The notes under the pieces: model-generated
What the model saw: only the letters and a program-made list of their open reading frames with translations
Database searches by the model: none
Told to the model about the DNA's origin: nothing
Shown: positions 1 through 11,881 of the stretch, piece by piece
Numbering within the stretch: the stretch's first letter is position 1
Layout: each line of letters begins with the position of its first letter
Made by a program: the position numbers and the translations under genes
Origin: Oxytricha trifallax
Lineage: Eukaryota; Ciliophora; Spirotrichea; Sporadotrichida; Oxytrichidae
DNA: 64,000 bases
Reading direction: 5' to 3'
NCBI GenBank assembly: GCA_000711775.1
Contig: ARYC01000580.1
Span: forward strand, 1 to 64,000

Positions 1-1510
1 TACCTAGTACGAACCTTAAATTCTCTAACCTAAGGTATCAGACTTTGAATAACAATTTAGTTTTTAAATAGAAATGCAGTGCTAAGAAATTTAATGCGAA
101 GTTCCAATAAAAATGGTTGAAGAGGAGGAAGAGAAAAAATAAATTAAAGCATTACATTTATGTGAAGAGCGTGAGAAGAACTTACATATAAATCTGCTCT
201 TAAGCTTCATATCTTAGAGTAGCATTCTAACAAGCCTAAGCTCTATATTAAGCATGATAAGATGGATGGAAAATATTTCTTCCCATATTGCAATAAGCAA
301 TATAATCAGTCAAGGGATTTAAAAGTTCACCTTTAAAACCATCATGGCAAGAATTTTGAAGTCATAGATCCCGAGACTGGTGAGGTCTTCCTTCAAAAAA
401 GAAAGCCAAGAGACCCTTTAAAATCTTTGGAACAAAGAGTTAAAAAAGAAAATAAGCTTATTAAAGCAGTGAGAAACCTCCCAGCTTCTGAGAGAGTGAA
501 AATCACTTTAAAGATAAAAGCACTAAAGCTTCCAATTTTAAATGTAATTGACCTTAAAGAATGTAAGGAAAGTTATCTTATACTAGAGGACAAGTTTGAG
601 AAAAAGGTCATTACTGATAAGCAGTTCGCATACAAGATTTATCCATTCAACTACTTTAAATGCGATGACAAGTATCAAATGGAATTGTCAATGAGTACTA
701 AGCTCTTACTAAAGCAAGGGATAGACAGTGCAGATTTATAATTAAACTCGATGCAATACTGCTTGCTCAAAATCATGTTGCTTTTCGCCTCCCTCTATAT
801 TAAATGACTTTAAGAGACTACATATAAGATTAAAGAGTTCCAAAGTAGCTACCTCTTATTCTTACAAATGTTTGAAAAGGCATAGAAGAGCTGCACACTT
901 TAGGGTATGTTCATAGAGACTTGAAGCATGAGAATATTATGCTTGACTTTTCACCTCTCAGAGTAGTAATAATTGATTTCAATAGATCATAAAGAGTTGA
1001 AGCTTCAGGACTTGGCAACGTCTATGGTACTCCTGGATACTTCCCAGAAAGGGAGGACTGGAGAGATGGTGATATTAAGTGGGATGTATGGGCTCTGACA
1101 GCAATTATAGCTGAATGCGATATGCCAAGAAATGATTACTATGGCTGTAAGAGAGAGAAAGATTCAAAGCAGAGAATACAGCAATATCTAGAGTAGAAAA
1201 AGATAAAAGGTAAAGTGAAAGATATGGCTGAGTAGATAATCATTAAGCCTAACCATAGAGCGGAGCATACAATAGACTAAATTGAAAGTTGGATAGGAGA
1301 AATAAAGTTTAAAAAGTTGCCTCATGATGCAAAAGTATTGTTTGAATGAATAGTAAAAATAAAACCCCTCTAATACACACTAATAAATATTACATTTAAA
1401 CATTAAACCCCTACATAAACCCTATTAAAACCCTAATAAAGTATGCACTAATAGTCTACTTTTATCAATCAAAAACTCAATCAAACTACTGAAAGGGTTT
1501 TGGGGTTTTG
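1..1510 (+). mobile_element. TBE transposon, right part, cut by window edge
   Basis: Right-hand portion of a telomere-bearing element. It ends at 1510 with the reverse complement of CAAAACCCCAAAACCC, and the last 115-120 bases (about 1393-1510) match both terminal repeats of the complete TBE at 9907-14065. The interior encodes the C-terminal two thirds of the zinc finger/kinase ORF found in that copy. AAT follows at 1511-1513 and would fit the ANT target duplication known for TBEs, but the left end lies outside the window, so it cannot be matched. TBEs are germline-limited Tc1/IS630-class DNA transposons eliminated during macronuclear development. Confidence 0.9.
130..1349 (+). pseudogene. 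TBE zinc finger/protein kinase ORF ('57 kDa'), 5' part doubtful
   Basis: Accessory TBE protein: a C2H2 finger (one cysteine altered; HLQNHHG marks the His pair near 335) followed by a protein-kinase-like domain. Read with TAA/TAG as Gln, codons from about 240 to 740 give the region between finger and kinase. A frame change then leads to GYVHRDLKHEN near 905-940 (catalytic loop), IIDFN (DFG replaced by DFN) and YGTPGYFPERED (activation segment/APE region) up to TGA at 1347-1349. It is colinear with 12304-13905 of the second TBE. At least two frame changes make it non-functional as it stands. The kinase keeps HRD but has DFN, so activity is doubtful even in an intact copy. The role of this protein in TBE transposition is not established. 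Confidence 0.85.
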
Positions 1511-2449
1511 AATGTGATCTTAAATACATATTTTGTTTAATTATGCTATAAATATAGAATAATAATTTAAAATATAATTTTTTTATTAATTATATTTAAA
1601 TCTCCTCTAAAACTTACCCTCATTATTCTTCGCCGCTTATCTTGTTTTTATCAAGGTCTATTTAATAATCTCTTGAAATAAACCCTTATAATTTAGAATG
1701 ATTTTCTGACAATAAAACAGCCTTATAGAACAAAGCAAGCATGAATTTATGTATTAATCTAAAAGCTAAACACTTTTATAATCAATAGATTGATGAATTC
1801 AACTTTTTAGAAAAATATTATATTAAGAGTTACAAAACCAAGGGCACTTCAAAGCGCATATTTATCATTTAAGGTTCTCTCTTGAAAATTTGCTATTGCT
1901 CATTTATTGCAGAGGCTTTAGTGAACCCTATTCATTGCAGCGTTATTGTGAGGCAATAATTGACATCTAATTTGGTAATTTGATAAATTACAGTATTGCA
2001 ATTTATAGGTGTGATAAATAGTGTAGTAAGAATCTAGTATGAACACCGTACAACTCAACAAAATGGTCCTTGTACAGAGAATTTTCTGAGACGGAAGAGT
2101 GTACAAGAAGCTGATCTTATAAATTAGATTGTTTCCCTAATCCAACTTAAAGCATTTTAATGGATTCTGTACACATTCCCTAATATAGACGATAAACTAT
2201 TTCACTGTTATAAAAGACGTTATAGCTGTTAGAATCGGAGTTTGTTAAATTAAAATTTATTTTCAATTAAATTCATAATTATTATGATAAAGTCCAGGTT
2301 AATTTTTAATAAAAGACTCACTTCTACTACTGTTTCTACTACAGGACCCTAATTAGATATTAAAAAGCAACCTGGAAATTTAAGATCTTTGATGATTAAA
2401 TATTATTAATAACTCCCAATTAAATTTTATTTCATACTCCATACCCACT
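1511..2449. other. AT-rich spacer with one weak ORF
   Basis: There is no recognised gene. A TGA-terminated reading frame from ATG 1741 to about 1996 (plus strand) contains cysteine-bearing, non-repetitive codons and could be an exon or MDS, but it is short and matches nothing I know. The rest is AT-rich. Confidence 0.4.
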
Positions 2450-3878
2450 ATGTCAATGCTTCCGGAGAGGCATAAGATGTGGTCATTAAAGACGAGCCAT
2501 TCGTGTCTCTCTATACAGTTTTCCCCTTCCGTCCTGCTTCCTCTCTACGCATCAGAGCCTCAAGCCCCACATACTCTGCCTGCCACCATATTTACTGAAA
2601 GATTACACAACCTACTGCAGCTGATGAGTCAAAAACACCACCAACCAAGGATAATGAAAGAGACTGTAGAAGCCATTCTGGGTGAAGAAAACACGGCAAT
2701 GCAGTCGCAAACAGTTCAAGAAGAAATAGAGGCAAAGGTTATGGCAAGGGAGCTCTTCCCACGCGTGAAGATTAAGAGGAGCGAACCTTGTTGATGATGA
2801 AACAAATGAAGATTTGACGATGGCGGACCACACTCGATGAGTGGTCTCCAGCGATTAGAAAAATAAAGTTGGTTACTCAAACTACGGCTTAGACATTATT
2901 GAAACTCCATCCCACAACACACTTAGGACCTTCCTATACCAGATGTCTCAGTCATACCTTTCGATGGTAGCTTTACGCCGAAGAACTGTTTGAGCTGGCT
3001 CAGGAATCTCCTTATGTGGCCCGGATCTAAAACTGAAAGGAATTCCTCTAGAACTGAGAGGTATTCTCTATAGAGAATTCCGGTAGAACTGAAATTAAAT
3101 CCGTTAAGAACTAAGAGAGAAACTACTAATTTACATCCTGAATCACTGGCGAAAAATAACAAACCAAATTACACCATCTTGAATGGTGAGAGTCATTTCA
3201 CTGCTATCAAGAATTATACTATCAATTTAGAGAACCTTCAAATAGAGAGCATCACCTTCTAGTTCAGCTAGTATTTTAATCTTGGGATTACTTGTCTGTC
3301 CAGGAGATTAGGGGTCACTGCAGTCTTGGCTGCTCTTTCGAATATTGGTAAGATTGGTGTATTTCGATGAGCTCATGCAAAGTTAGGTTGGTATCAATCA
3401 TTCTGGCGATAAAGATTACTAATTTATGATTGGTCGGCACAGAGGAGGATAAAAATTTTACTACTGCTGCTTATTCCTGGGTGGTCCTCCGCGGACTAAG
3501 ATCGAGGCTTTATCACTTCAAGCAGTAAATGATTAATGACGGTGGCGCACTGCAAATACAAGTGACACCAGAGGAAAGTGAAGTAGTTGGAGAGAATTGG
3601 GTGGACTAGAAATTTGATAAAGTCCTGCTCTCGATCCAGTAAAATCTCTTCAGCTTCGTACATAAAATGCTTGAGGACAACCCATAGTACTCTACTCCTT
3701 TGGCACACGCGTCAAATACCTTATCTTAGACACAAGGGCTACTGGCCTCTAATGGCGCTACGATAGTGAGATTAAGCAGCAGATGGCTAACATGGTTAAG
3801 GACAATGACCCCAGGAAGATGCTTGATGATTCGAGGGAAGCATACTTTGCAATTGCAAAGATTATTAAGAATTTATGA
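2450..3878 (+). pseudogene. Decayed coding block, product not recognised
   Basis: A markedly GC-richer block than its surroundings, with coding texture on the plus strand in several successive frames. The pieces include an N-terminal stretch from ATG 2450 (MSMLPERHKMW...), a serine/leucine-rich stretch near 2450-2790, a clear segment around 3075-3370 (VELKLNPLRTKR, then HFTAIKNYTINLEN), another around 3370-3530 (MIGRHRGGQKFYYCC) and a C-terminus at 3700-3878 (KYLILDTRATGLQWRYD, ending IIKNL and TGA). At least three frame changes separate them. It could be a decayed gene, cargo of an element whose ends are lost, or MDSs interrupted by small eliminated segments. I recognise no family. Confidence 0.5.
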
Positions 3879-6712
3879 GCTGTAATTAAAGTTTGTCTAA
3901 TTTAAAAATCATAAAGTTTGTATTTCAAATTTCATTTCACTTTATTTTAACATCATTTATTAAAAAAATGAAACCGATTTTTTTCTTTCAAATGATTTTC
4001 TTATGATCACATTTAATATTTTATAGGAGATTAACAGCTTTTTATTAATCAGGAATGAATTCCTGAATCAGCTAATAAATAATTGAAGATTTATAGGTAA
4101 ATTTGCTTACAATTTTTTCTCCTTCCGACATCTTCGATTTTTACTTTGACTTTATCGCCTATAATTTTTTATTTGCAATTGTGATTAATTTGAAGCAGAG
4201 TTGTGTTTAATGAGTAATAAATATATATTATTAGACATTTTTACAGCTCTTTCATTCTATAAGATTGCAGACAACAGCATCTAATCTAAAGAGTAAGGCA
4301 TAAATCAAATCTATTATTTGAAATGCAGCAAAAACACTTACAGACTTTCAAGTACTTTTTATTTGCTTTAGCTTAACATATTTTCAATGGATATTATGTT
4401 GGCAAATTGGTTAATGACAGCATTGTTGTGTGAATTTTCATAATTGTGTTACAGCCTATTTCATAGAATGCTTATATTTCCTTTTAAGTCATCCAATATC
4501 CTTATACTTGTTAGATTTTTTTTCATCTATTAATTTAATTGAGCATTTAGTCTGTAGAATTCATTGTGTATTACTACATGTTACACCTAGATATCAGAGT
4601 AGATATAGAAATAACTGGTTCAAATAATTACAATTTTTAACATATTTTTATAAGATTCATATAAATTAATATTAATCAATTTGTCTTTAAAAAAATTGTT
4701 GCTCGATGTTTAAATAAAAAAAAAAATTTTATTTATAATTTTGAATGGTGATTTGGAATTTTTTGTCATTTTGATGTTTTAATTATAAATCATTTTAAAA
4801 TGTTTATTTTAGATTTTATTTAGAAAAAACAACCTCCTTAATCCATTAAATTTTATATTTCAAATAACTATTTTTCTAAATAATCAGATAATCATTAATA
4901 AAATATATGTTAGTTTATATAATTAAGAAGTATAATTTTAAAAAATAATTTATTATTAAATAATCTACTTGAATTTAGTAAAGTAAATAAATAGGGGATT
5001 GATTTGCTTATATTCTTTCTGATTATAATGGTTCTTATAAGGCATTAAAAAAATATAAAGGTAAAGTAGAAACACATCTGATATTAGCAAATTAATAAAA
5101 AATTATATTTATACTGATTAAATTTATGCAATTAAATTGACTTAGGTTATATTTAATATAATACTACGATGAAGTGCTTTTATTTGATTAATAAATAATA
5201 TTTAAAAATAGTAAGTTATTTAGTTTTTGGTATATAATTAAAGGGTTAATATCACCACTAATTAATAGGTGTGCACTTACAGCCCTTTATATGCAAATCC
5301 AAAATTTATCCAAGATCCGTCTACTCTAAGTCTTTTAATCTTTCTCTTTTCTTCTTTGTCCCAGGCCTTAACCAATAGTTGTTCTGCTGCATAATTATAC
5401 AAATATCAATACAAGGCAGTAACTTTCCTCCCAGTATTTATAAACTAATACATTAAAATTATAATAAAATACCTTAGCTTAATAGTTCAAACTATCAGAA
5501 ATATTAACTTTCATTAGGGTTTTGTCCTACTCAAGTGACATTCATATTAATATCAGTTACTATTTATAATGATTAATGTTTAGTTTTAATCTAGTAATAT
5601 CATTTCTATATTAAAAAGTAAGTGATTATTTATCAAGGTAAATGTAGTCTGCTTGTTTTCTTGAACTTTTCTAATTCTTTTATTTACATAACTTAACGAA
5701 GAAAGATACTTTAAATACATTTATTTATTATAAACTACTTAGACTTTTTGTTTTTAATTAAAAATCATTATTTAATTGCTTTATTAACATATTCACAATC
5801 AGATGAACCTGAAATTAAATAACTTCATTTAACCATCATAGTCAACAACAAAAAACAATTGATCTCACCTTTTTTATATACTAAATTTATATATTTCTTA
5901 ATTTTCACTTACTTATTTTTATATGAATAACTTACTGTTGGAATATGTGATGATTGTAAATACTAGCAATACTTTTAGCAAAATTTCAATATTTATTACA
6001 TATTATTAACTTAATCCATTAATTTGAATTCCGCTTAGTTTTCTATAATTAATTAATGTAGTAGTTACAGTTAATCTTTGGAAGAAGTGATATTTTCAGT
6101 TGAAATTAGTCATTTTAATTTAGCTTTGACAGTTCTATTCTGTTGTCAACTATTAAACCCTCTGCAATATCTCTCGTAATTATGTTTGAAATATTAAAAA
6201 TCACTGATAGTTATTATTAAAATTGATTATATATTTATAAATTAATAAATTTATTACATAAATTCATTTAAGAGGTAAACATAAACTATTTGAATTAACT
6301 TACGCACTATACTTTATAACTTATATACATGCTTCTACCTCATCGTTGTCAGAAATAATAATAAGATAAAAATCTGATTATTATTGATAATTATATAAAA
6401 ATAATTCTATATTTTGGTAACAATATTTAAATCTAAGGGGAGAAGTTATTATTGTTATACAGATCCATTATTATTTACTTTTTATTCCTGAAATTCTTAA
6501 TAAATTCAGTTAATGCTATCTAATTAAAGATGAATAAATATCTCATAAATTGTTTCACTTATATTCCTTTTGTGAAGCTGTCGATTTAATTTTCAGTTCA
6601 TGGTAATACAATGATTTTTAAGCAAACACTTCATTAAAAATGTTTTGCATTAACATATAGCAATTGATTTACATAATTTTAAAGAAGAAAATTACTGCTA
6701 CATTAAATTTAT
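3879..6712. other. AT-rich non-coding stretch
   Basis: Very AT-rich DNA with no frame that looks coding. The ORF at 4430-4627 has only AT-driven codons and is taken as chance. I saw no terminal repeats or tandem arrays. Confidence 0.6.
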
Positions 6713-7205
6713 GGGGGGGGGGAAGTTTCCTGCACTGTTTTTTCTATATGTTAAATTTAATAAATTTTACATAAATAAACAAATTTAATATTTTTATGAC
6801 CCATTAAGTATAAAGAGCACATTGTTCATCATTGAAGTAGCTCAAGAAAATATAGTATTACATTATATAGACATGGTAAGAAAAGGATAAATAGAATCAG
6901 AATTACACGAACAGTGGATATAATATTTGGAATTACTATAGTAAAGCAATATAATATTTAAAAGATAGAATCTACAAATATCAGATGAAAAATGTCAAAG
7001 TTTTTGGAAACTAAAGATAGATATTGACTATTGATGAATAAATTAAAATATAATTATAACAATGAAATTGGTCCTGAAGTAGGTTGATAGTTGTTGTAAA
7101 GATTAATTTAATTAAAAAAAAATAAAAATTAAAACATTAAAAAAGTGCAGGAAACTTCCCTAAAATTTTTTTTTATCATAAACCAGTGCAGGAAACTTCC
7201 CCCGC
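6713..7205. mobile_element. hAT-like MITE/foldback element with 8-bp target duplication
   Basis: A 493-bp non-coding element. The left end is a run of G followed by AAGTTTCCTGCACTG (6713-6738); the right end is the inverse, CAGTGCAGGAAACTTCCCCC then GC, to 7205. The right arm is partly doubled: a second AGTGCAGGAAACTTCCC lies at 7144-7160. Identical AAATTTAT octamers flank it at 6705-6712 and 7206-7213, a perfect 8-bp target duplication as made by hAT (and P) family transposases. The interior is AT-rich with no transposase. The ten-G run at the left end is longer than the right one and may have grown by slippage. Confidence 0.8.
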
Positions 7206-7750
7206 AAATTTATTACATTGAATAATGAATAAACTTTATATTACAGCGGGTATTGATGATTCCTAAAGTTTCCTTTAAGTTTGCTGATCAACATTATTTG
7301 TTTCTATAATCAAGCCTTATATTTGTTGCTGAATTTATATATAATTACTTATTAGAGGCTAATAACTCTCAACTAGAAGTTTTCTTTTAGTAAATGACGA
7401 TATTATTCTGATAAGTTTTAGATTTAAATTTTCTGATTTCTTTGTCTTTTGAATGTTCTGACTTTATCCTAATTTTTGAAGGTATAAATATTTAGGGATA
7501 TGTTATAAAATCCTTTAACATTTAATAGCATAAATATTAATTAATTTTATCATATTGAGATCTCTAGGACTCCCGATTTAAAATTAATGACAATATATAA
7601 GAGACTAGCCCTTTTTCATTTTTTTCAGTTCCTGTAATATCTGATCTATATACATTAGAAATTAATAGACTTAGGAATCATCATTGATCAGTATCATTCT
7701 GTACATATCCACTATGCTGCGATGTATCTTTTCATAGTAAGAACAATTTT
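7206..7750. other. AT-rich non-coding stretch
   Basis: AT-rich sequence with no convincing coding frame or repeat. Confidence 0.5.
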
Positions 7751-7903
7751 TCAGGTAATTCGGTCACAACATCCTCCAAATGGTTTGGTTTTTTCTAGTC
7801 TTCTCTAGCATAATAAACTTTTGTAGATTTTCAGAATTTCGAGAGTTCCTTTAGTGAGACTTTTGGAAATAAAAAGTATTCTAGTTTAGTCTTAGTCTAA
7901 AAT
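7751..7903 (-). CDS. Candidate exon/MDS, C-terminal piece
   Basis: Open between two TGA codons on the minus strand (51 codons), with strongly protein-like codon content: KSLTKGTLEILKIYKSLLCQ in the middle and PFGGCCDRIT at the end before TGA. It stands out from the AT-rich flanks. It has no start codon, so if real it is a terminal piece of a gene whose other parts lie elsewhere. Not recognised. Confidence 0.3.
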
Positions 7904-8115
7904 TCAATTCCCCGTAAACATTAACTGTAAGGATCAGATGAAGTATTTTAACCATGTTATTAATTTCAATTTGTTCCAAGTGATCTTCATTAATGTATCA
8001 ATTAATTTGTTTTTCTACTATGTATATAATATATCAAATATTTTTTATTTAATATTTCAAATTATTAATATACTAAATAACAAATGCGTCAGATTAAATT
8101 ATTACATCATTGATT

Positions 8116-8232
8116 AAGTATCTAGGTTATGCTGGTTACTCACTTCAATTGGAGTGGGCAATGGAGAGTAAAAATCACTTCGTAACTGCAAATCCTTTTA
8201 AATAATTTTACATTTCCACGTCTTTAATGTGA
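8116..8232 (+). CDS. Candidate exon/MDS
   Basis: A 38-codon open stretch ending in TGA, reading KYLGYAGYSLQLEWAMESKN and then HFVTANPFKQF. It contains Trp, Cys-poor aromatic and small residues unlike the translation of the AT-rich flanks. There is no start codon in frame, so it would be an internal or terminal piece of a gene. Family not recognised. Confidence 0.3.
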
Positions 8233-8384
8233 GTTTTTGTTGAGGCTGATAAGGGATTTGCTATTTTCTACTTGATTGTTGTCCACAATTGTGGTTAAAT
8301 CTTATTTTTTTTCCAGTGTTTAATGAGTAATAGTATATTAATAATTATCTAATCTTAATTTAAATTATTTTTTGGAGATTTATT

Positions 8385-8597
8385 ATGCCTACTTGGTGTG
8401 CTGTATTTATTATTAATCTTGGGTGTCTTCTGTTATGTTTAACACGTGTTAATGATTAATCACGTTTTGTAAGCAGGGTTAATAATGCTGTAATAATTTG
8501 GATTACTGTTACTTATAACACTTGGTAAAATGAGAAGCACTCGATATAATTTATTAGTTACGTTCCTTAGATATTTTTATGCGTTACTCATTGTTGA
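8385..8597 (+). CDS. Candidate small membrane-type ORF
   Basis: ATG to TGA, 70 codons with TAA/TAG as Gln. It starts MPTWCAVFIINLGCLLLCLT, a likely membrane segment or signal anchor, followed by a polar stretch (RVNDQSRFVSRVNN). It may be a true N-terminal exon or chance; it lies 150 bp downstream of the candidate piece at 8116-8232. Confidence 0.25.
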
Positions 8598-9903
8598 ACT
8601 TCGATACTCTATAATAGGTGATAACTTTTTATCATTTCCCTCTTAGTTGGTAATTATATTTTATTATCATATTTGAAGAAATCGATAATAAGATGTTTGC
8701 TCTTTAGGTTTTATTAAAAATAAAATTTGAAAGAATAGTTAATAGCTTACATGATTTATTTAATGCAATTTTCGTTTTTCAATTTTATAAATTCGAGTGA
8801 CCCCAATAGTCAAGAGTTCTATTAAATTATAACATTGAGGAAGCATATCATTTCTGACTGATCGTTATGACCTCATAAAGTTAATACGCAATTTAATTAA
8901 ACATTTAATAGTACTAACTTTAGAATAATCGTTATTAACAATTGAAATAGAGTCTAAGTTAAAATTATAATCAATTTTAGTTCTATCATATAATTCATTT
9001 TACTATTATCTCCGTGATTTTCACTTAATAATCAAAAACTCTCTATATTTCCTATCTATTTAAATTTTTGATAGTTTGTATATTGCTGTTGTTGACTACT
9101 CTTTTCTATTATTATAATACTTTTCTATCTTCAATATTTTTAATACTTTAGATTAATTCTGAATAAATATTTAATTTCTTTTATCTCAGCAAGGAAAGTA
9201 AACGAAGGATGTTATGACTATGGATTACATTAGGGACTTATATTATTTGATTTACAAATTTCTTAATATTTTATTTAATTACATATCTATGACAAATTAT
9301 AACAATTTAATTTATTGAGATAATCTAATTTTATTATAAATTATGCCTTAAAGTATTTCTAGAAAGGTAAAACATTCTCAATTCTTTAATTCTCAGTATC
9401 TTATTAGATTTTGAATTATGAACTTGGGTTAAAAATATTTAAATGATTTATATTTTTATTAATAAAATTCGATAATTATGACGAATATATTTTAATAATC
9501 TATTCTTTTATTCATTTGTTTTAGAAAATAAAACAATTATTCATGTTTTGTAAATCAATCAATTAATTAATTATTGTTTGTTTGTTCTCAATTCTCGAGA
9601 ACTCTCTTTAATGACTAGTAGTTTGCACTTAATTATAAGAAAGAATGAATATGGCATATGATAATAAAAATATAGAAACATATAAAACTGAACTAAATCA
9701 TATTAATAGTGAAGAAAGAGCAAGTTTGCTGCATAAATTTTCATAATTCAGTGTAATAAATTGTTAATACATATATTAATTTTTAAAATTAATATATGTA
9801 TTGAGAAAAATTCAATTAAGTAAGCTCGATTGAAAGGTTCAAATATGAAATTACATTCATTTCAAAATACATTACTTTTCATTTTTATATTTAATATAAA
9901 TGC
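8598..9903. other. AT-rich spacer up to the TBE insertion
   Basis: Mostly AT-rich. A possible N-terminal piece starts at ATG 9645 (MNMAYDNKNIETYKTELN, then HINSEERASLLHKFS), and its frame then runs into a perfect 37-base palindrome at 9766-9802, so the reading frame there is unlikely to be used in full. Confidence 0.4.
9766..9802. repeat. Perfect 18-bp inverted repeat (hairpin)
   Basis: AATACATATATTAATTTT and its exact inverse are separated by one T, about 105 bp upstream of the TBE left end. It could form a cruciform or hairpin; no function can be assigned. Confidence 0.7.
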
Positions 9904-9906
9904 ATT

Positions 9907-10044
9907 CAAAACCCCAAAACCCTTTCAGTAGTTTGATTGAGTTTTTGATTGATAAAAGTAGACTATTAGTGCATACTTTATTAGGGTTTTAATAGGGTTT
10001 ATGTAGGGGTTTAATGTTTAAATATTAGTAATTTAAGTGAGTAT
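9907..10044. repeat. TBE left terminal inverted repeat
   Basis: About 138 bp, nearly identical in inverse to 13928-14065 and, over its first 115-120 bases, to the end of the partial TBE at 1393-1510. It contains degenerate telomere-like units (AGGGTTTT, AGGGTTTA, AGGGGTTTA) about 80-110 bases from the tip. Confidence 0.9.
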
Positions 10045-10959
10045 ATGCGAGGTTTGGGGTCAGTTTATGACAGTGACTATATAGATTTATTGTTTAAGTT
10101 GCGATATGGATGTGATGAATATAGTGAATAACTCAAGCCTGTTCTAAATTATACGTCTATAGCAAGGCTCCTCCATAAATCTCCAGCAACTGTGAGGTCT
10201 CACTGTCTATTAGCATTGAATTTAAAAAGATAGCATCTTAATTCTAAGCCTAAGAGACCCTTAAAATTTTAGCAGCATCATATTGAATATCTTATTAATG
10301 ATAAGACTCTTAAATACTGGGCTCATTTCTCTCTAGCCTAGAGGGCTGTGATGTTTCATCGCCAATTTCCTGAGCTTCACATATCTGCTTAATCGATAGC
10401 TAACATATATAAAAAGAACGGAATATCTTACAAGACAGTCAATCGCATTAAGAGAGTGATTGACTTTAATGTTCCATTTTATAAGGATAATTTAAATTAT
10501 ATATTCGATTAAATGCAGAGGTCTTAAGAGCATAATATAAAGTTTATACACGCTGATGAAGCTGTATTTACATTCAATACCTTTATATCAAGGTCTTGGT
10601 ACAAGAGGTATAGTAATATAGAAGTTTATGACTAAAAGGTTAAGGTTTAAACTCATGCTATTCTTGGAGGAATAAGTGAAGATAGTGGCCTCGAGACTTA
10701 TGTTATTCACCCTCGTTCTATAAAGACTGAATAATATATTAAGTTCTTGCAATAACTCAGAGATAAGTACGCTGACTAAGAAATTATTCTATTCGTTGAT
10801 AACTTGTCAGTTCATAAAACTAAAGACTCAAGGAAGGAATATGAAAGGCTAAATATAACACCTGTATTTAATGTTCCTTACAGCCCTTAGTTCAATGGAA
10901 TTGAATTATATTGGGGGTTATTGAAAGGTCATTATAAGAAATTGCTATCTACCATCTGA
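10045..10959 (+). CDS. TBE transposase, DD34E type, C-terminus frameshifted
   Basis: IS630/Tc1/mariner-class DDE transposase of the TBE ('42 kDa' ORF), which cuts and joins element ends. ATG lies directly inside the terminal repeat; with TAA/TAG as Gln the frame is open for 304 residues. A helix-turn-helix-like segment lies at about residues 36-56 (TSIARLLHKSPATVRSHC). The catalytic acids are visible: D171 in HADEAVF, D252 in FVDNLSVHKTK and E287 in SPQFNGIELYW, with 34 residues between the last two. The frame ends at TGA 10957-10959. Matching C-terminal coding (MHDLKRDTVDFIKSAAKRVS) continues in another frame to about 11100, so one indel near 10957 removes roughly the last 45 residues. The TBE transposase family is required for genome rearrangement in Oxytricha. 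Confidence 0.9.
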
Positions 10960-11098
10960 TGCATGATTTAAAGAGAGATACAGTCGATTTTATTAAGAGT
11001 GCTGCCAAAAGAGTCAGTGATGAGAAAGCTAAAGTATGGCAAGAGAAGGGAGATTTTGTGTTTATAAATAAGTATTAGATTTAAACGAATGAATAAGT

Positions 11099-11881
11099 TC
11101 ACATATTAAATTTGCCCGAAAAGGGATTTGGCTTATCTTTCTTTTCTTCCTCTTAAGGCTTGCTTGGGCCCATGTTTCTTCTCTTAGTGCCAGCCCCTGC
11201 ATCTATGTTCATCTCTTCTGGCTTTTAAAAATCTTCGAAGAGCCTCTTACTCAATTCATGTTTTACTTGAGACTTTCTCTCTCTGTTTAATTTGCTGCGC
11301 TCTTTCATCAAGTATAGAGCAGGACCAGGTTTTTCTATAAAGTTAGAAGACTAAGCTTACTTGAGATGAAGGATGCTTTTAAAGTTCCTAAAGCCAGGTA
11401 TCACTTATTTTAATACTTGCTTATCTTTTTCTTCAGGAAAGATGCTGTAGCGTTTCTTATGAGCTTCTTAAAAAACTTCATTTAAGTACTCAGGTTTCAG
11501 AGTTCAAGAACACCAAAGAAGAAATTTCTCTCTGGCAACTTATTAGAGAGCTGTAGCTTTGATGGAAGGTAGAGAGCTACGTCCGGATCAATCATAGCAT
11601 CATCATATAGGTTTGTCACTGATATTTCAGGGTATTAGGTTCTCTATCATCCTAATTTCATTAGACTAAAAAGCTTTTTTATCTTCACTCAGTAAGGCTT
11701 TTAAGAATGAGATTTTAGTTCCCTCCTAAGTTGGCAAGAACAATCCAAATATAATGGATTTATAAAACTTACTTAAGAACTTACCTTGCTATACCAAATA
11801 TCTATAAAGATCCTCTTTACTTCGAATTTTCCTATTAAATCTTGAGATTATTCTCTTCATTGCATCATTCATAGACTCCAT
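11099..11881 (-). pseudogene. TBE '22 kDa' ORF, two frame changes
   Basis: Second conserved TBE ORF, convergent with the transposase and abutting its C-terminal coding. ATG at 11881 begins MESMNDAMKRIISRFNRK. The frame is followed to about 11620, changes there (next piece LYDDAMIDPDVALYLPSKLQ), changes again near 11495 (KPEYLNEVFQEAHKKRYSIF) and runs to TGA at 11099-11101 through a charged tail (RRNMGPSKPQEEEKKDKPN). The function of this TBE protein is unknown and no domain is recognised. In this copy it cannot be made as one chain. Confidence 0.75.

Noticed and set aside
2612-3708. Minus-strand ORFs in the decayed block
   Set aside because: Standard-code open frames opposite better plus-strand coding texture; no motif.
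4430-4627. 65-codon plus-strand ORF
   Set aside because: Codons follow AT composition; no coding signal around it.
10045-10959. Bacterial insertion sequence
   Set aside because: The transposase is IS630/Tc1-like but uses TAA/TAG as Gln and lies within TBE terminal repeats with ATT duplication.
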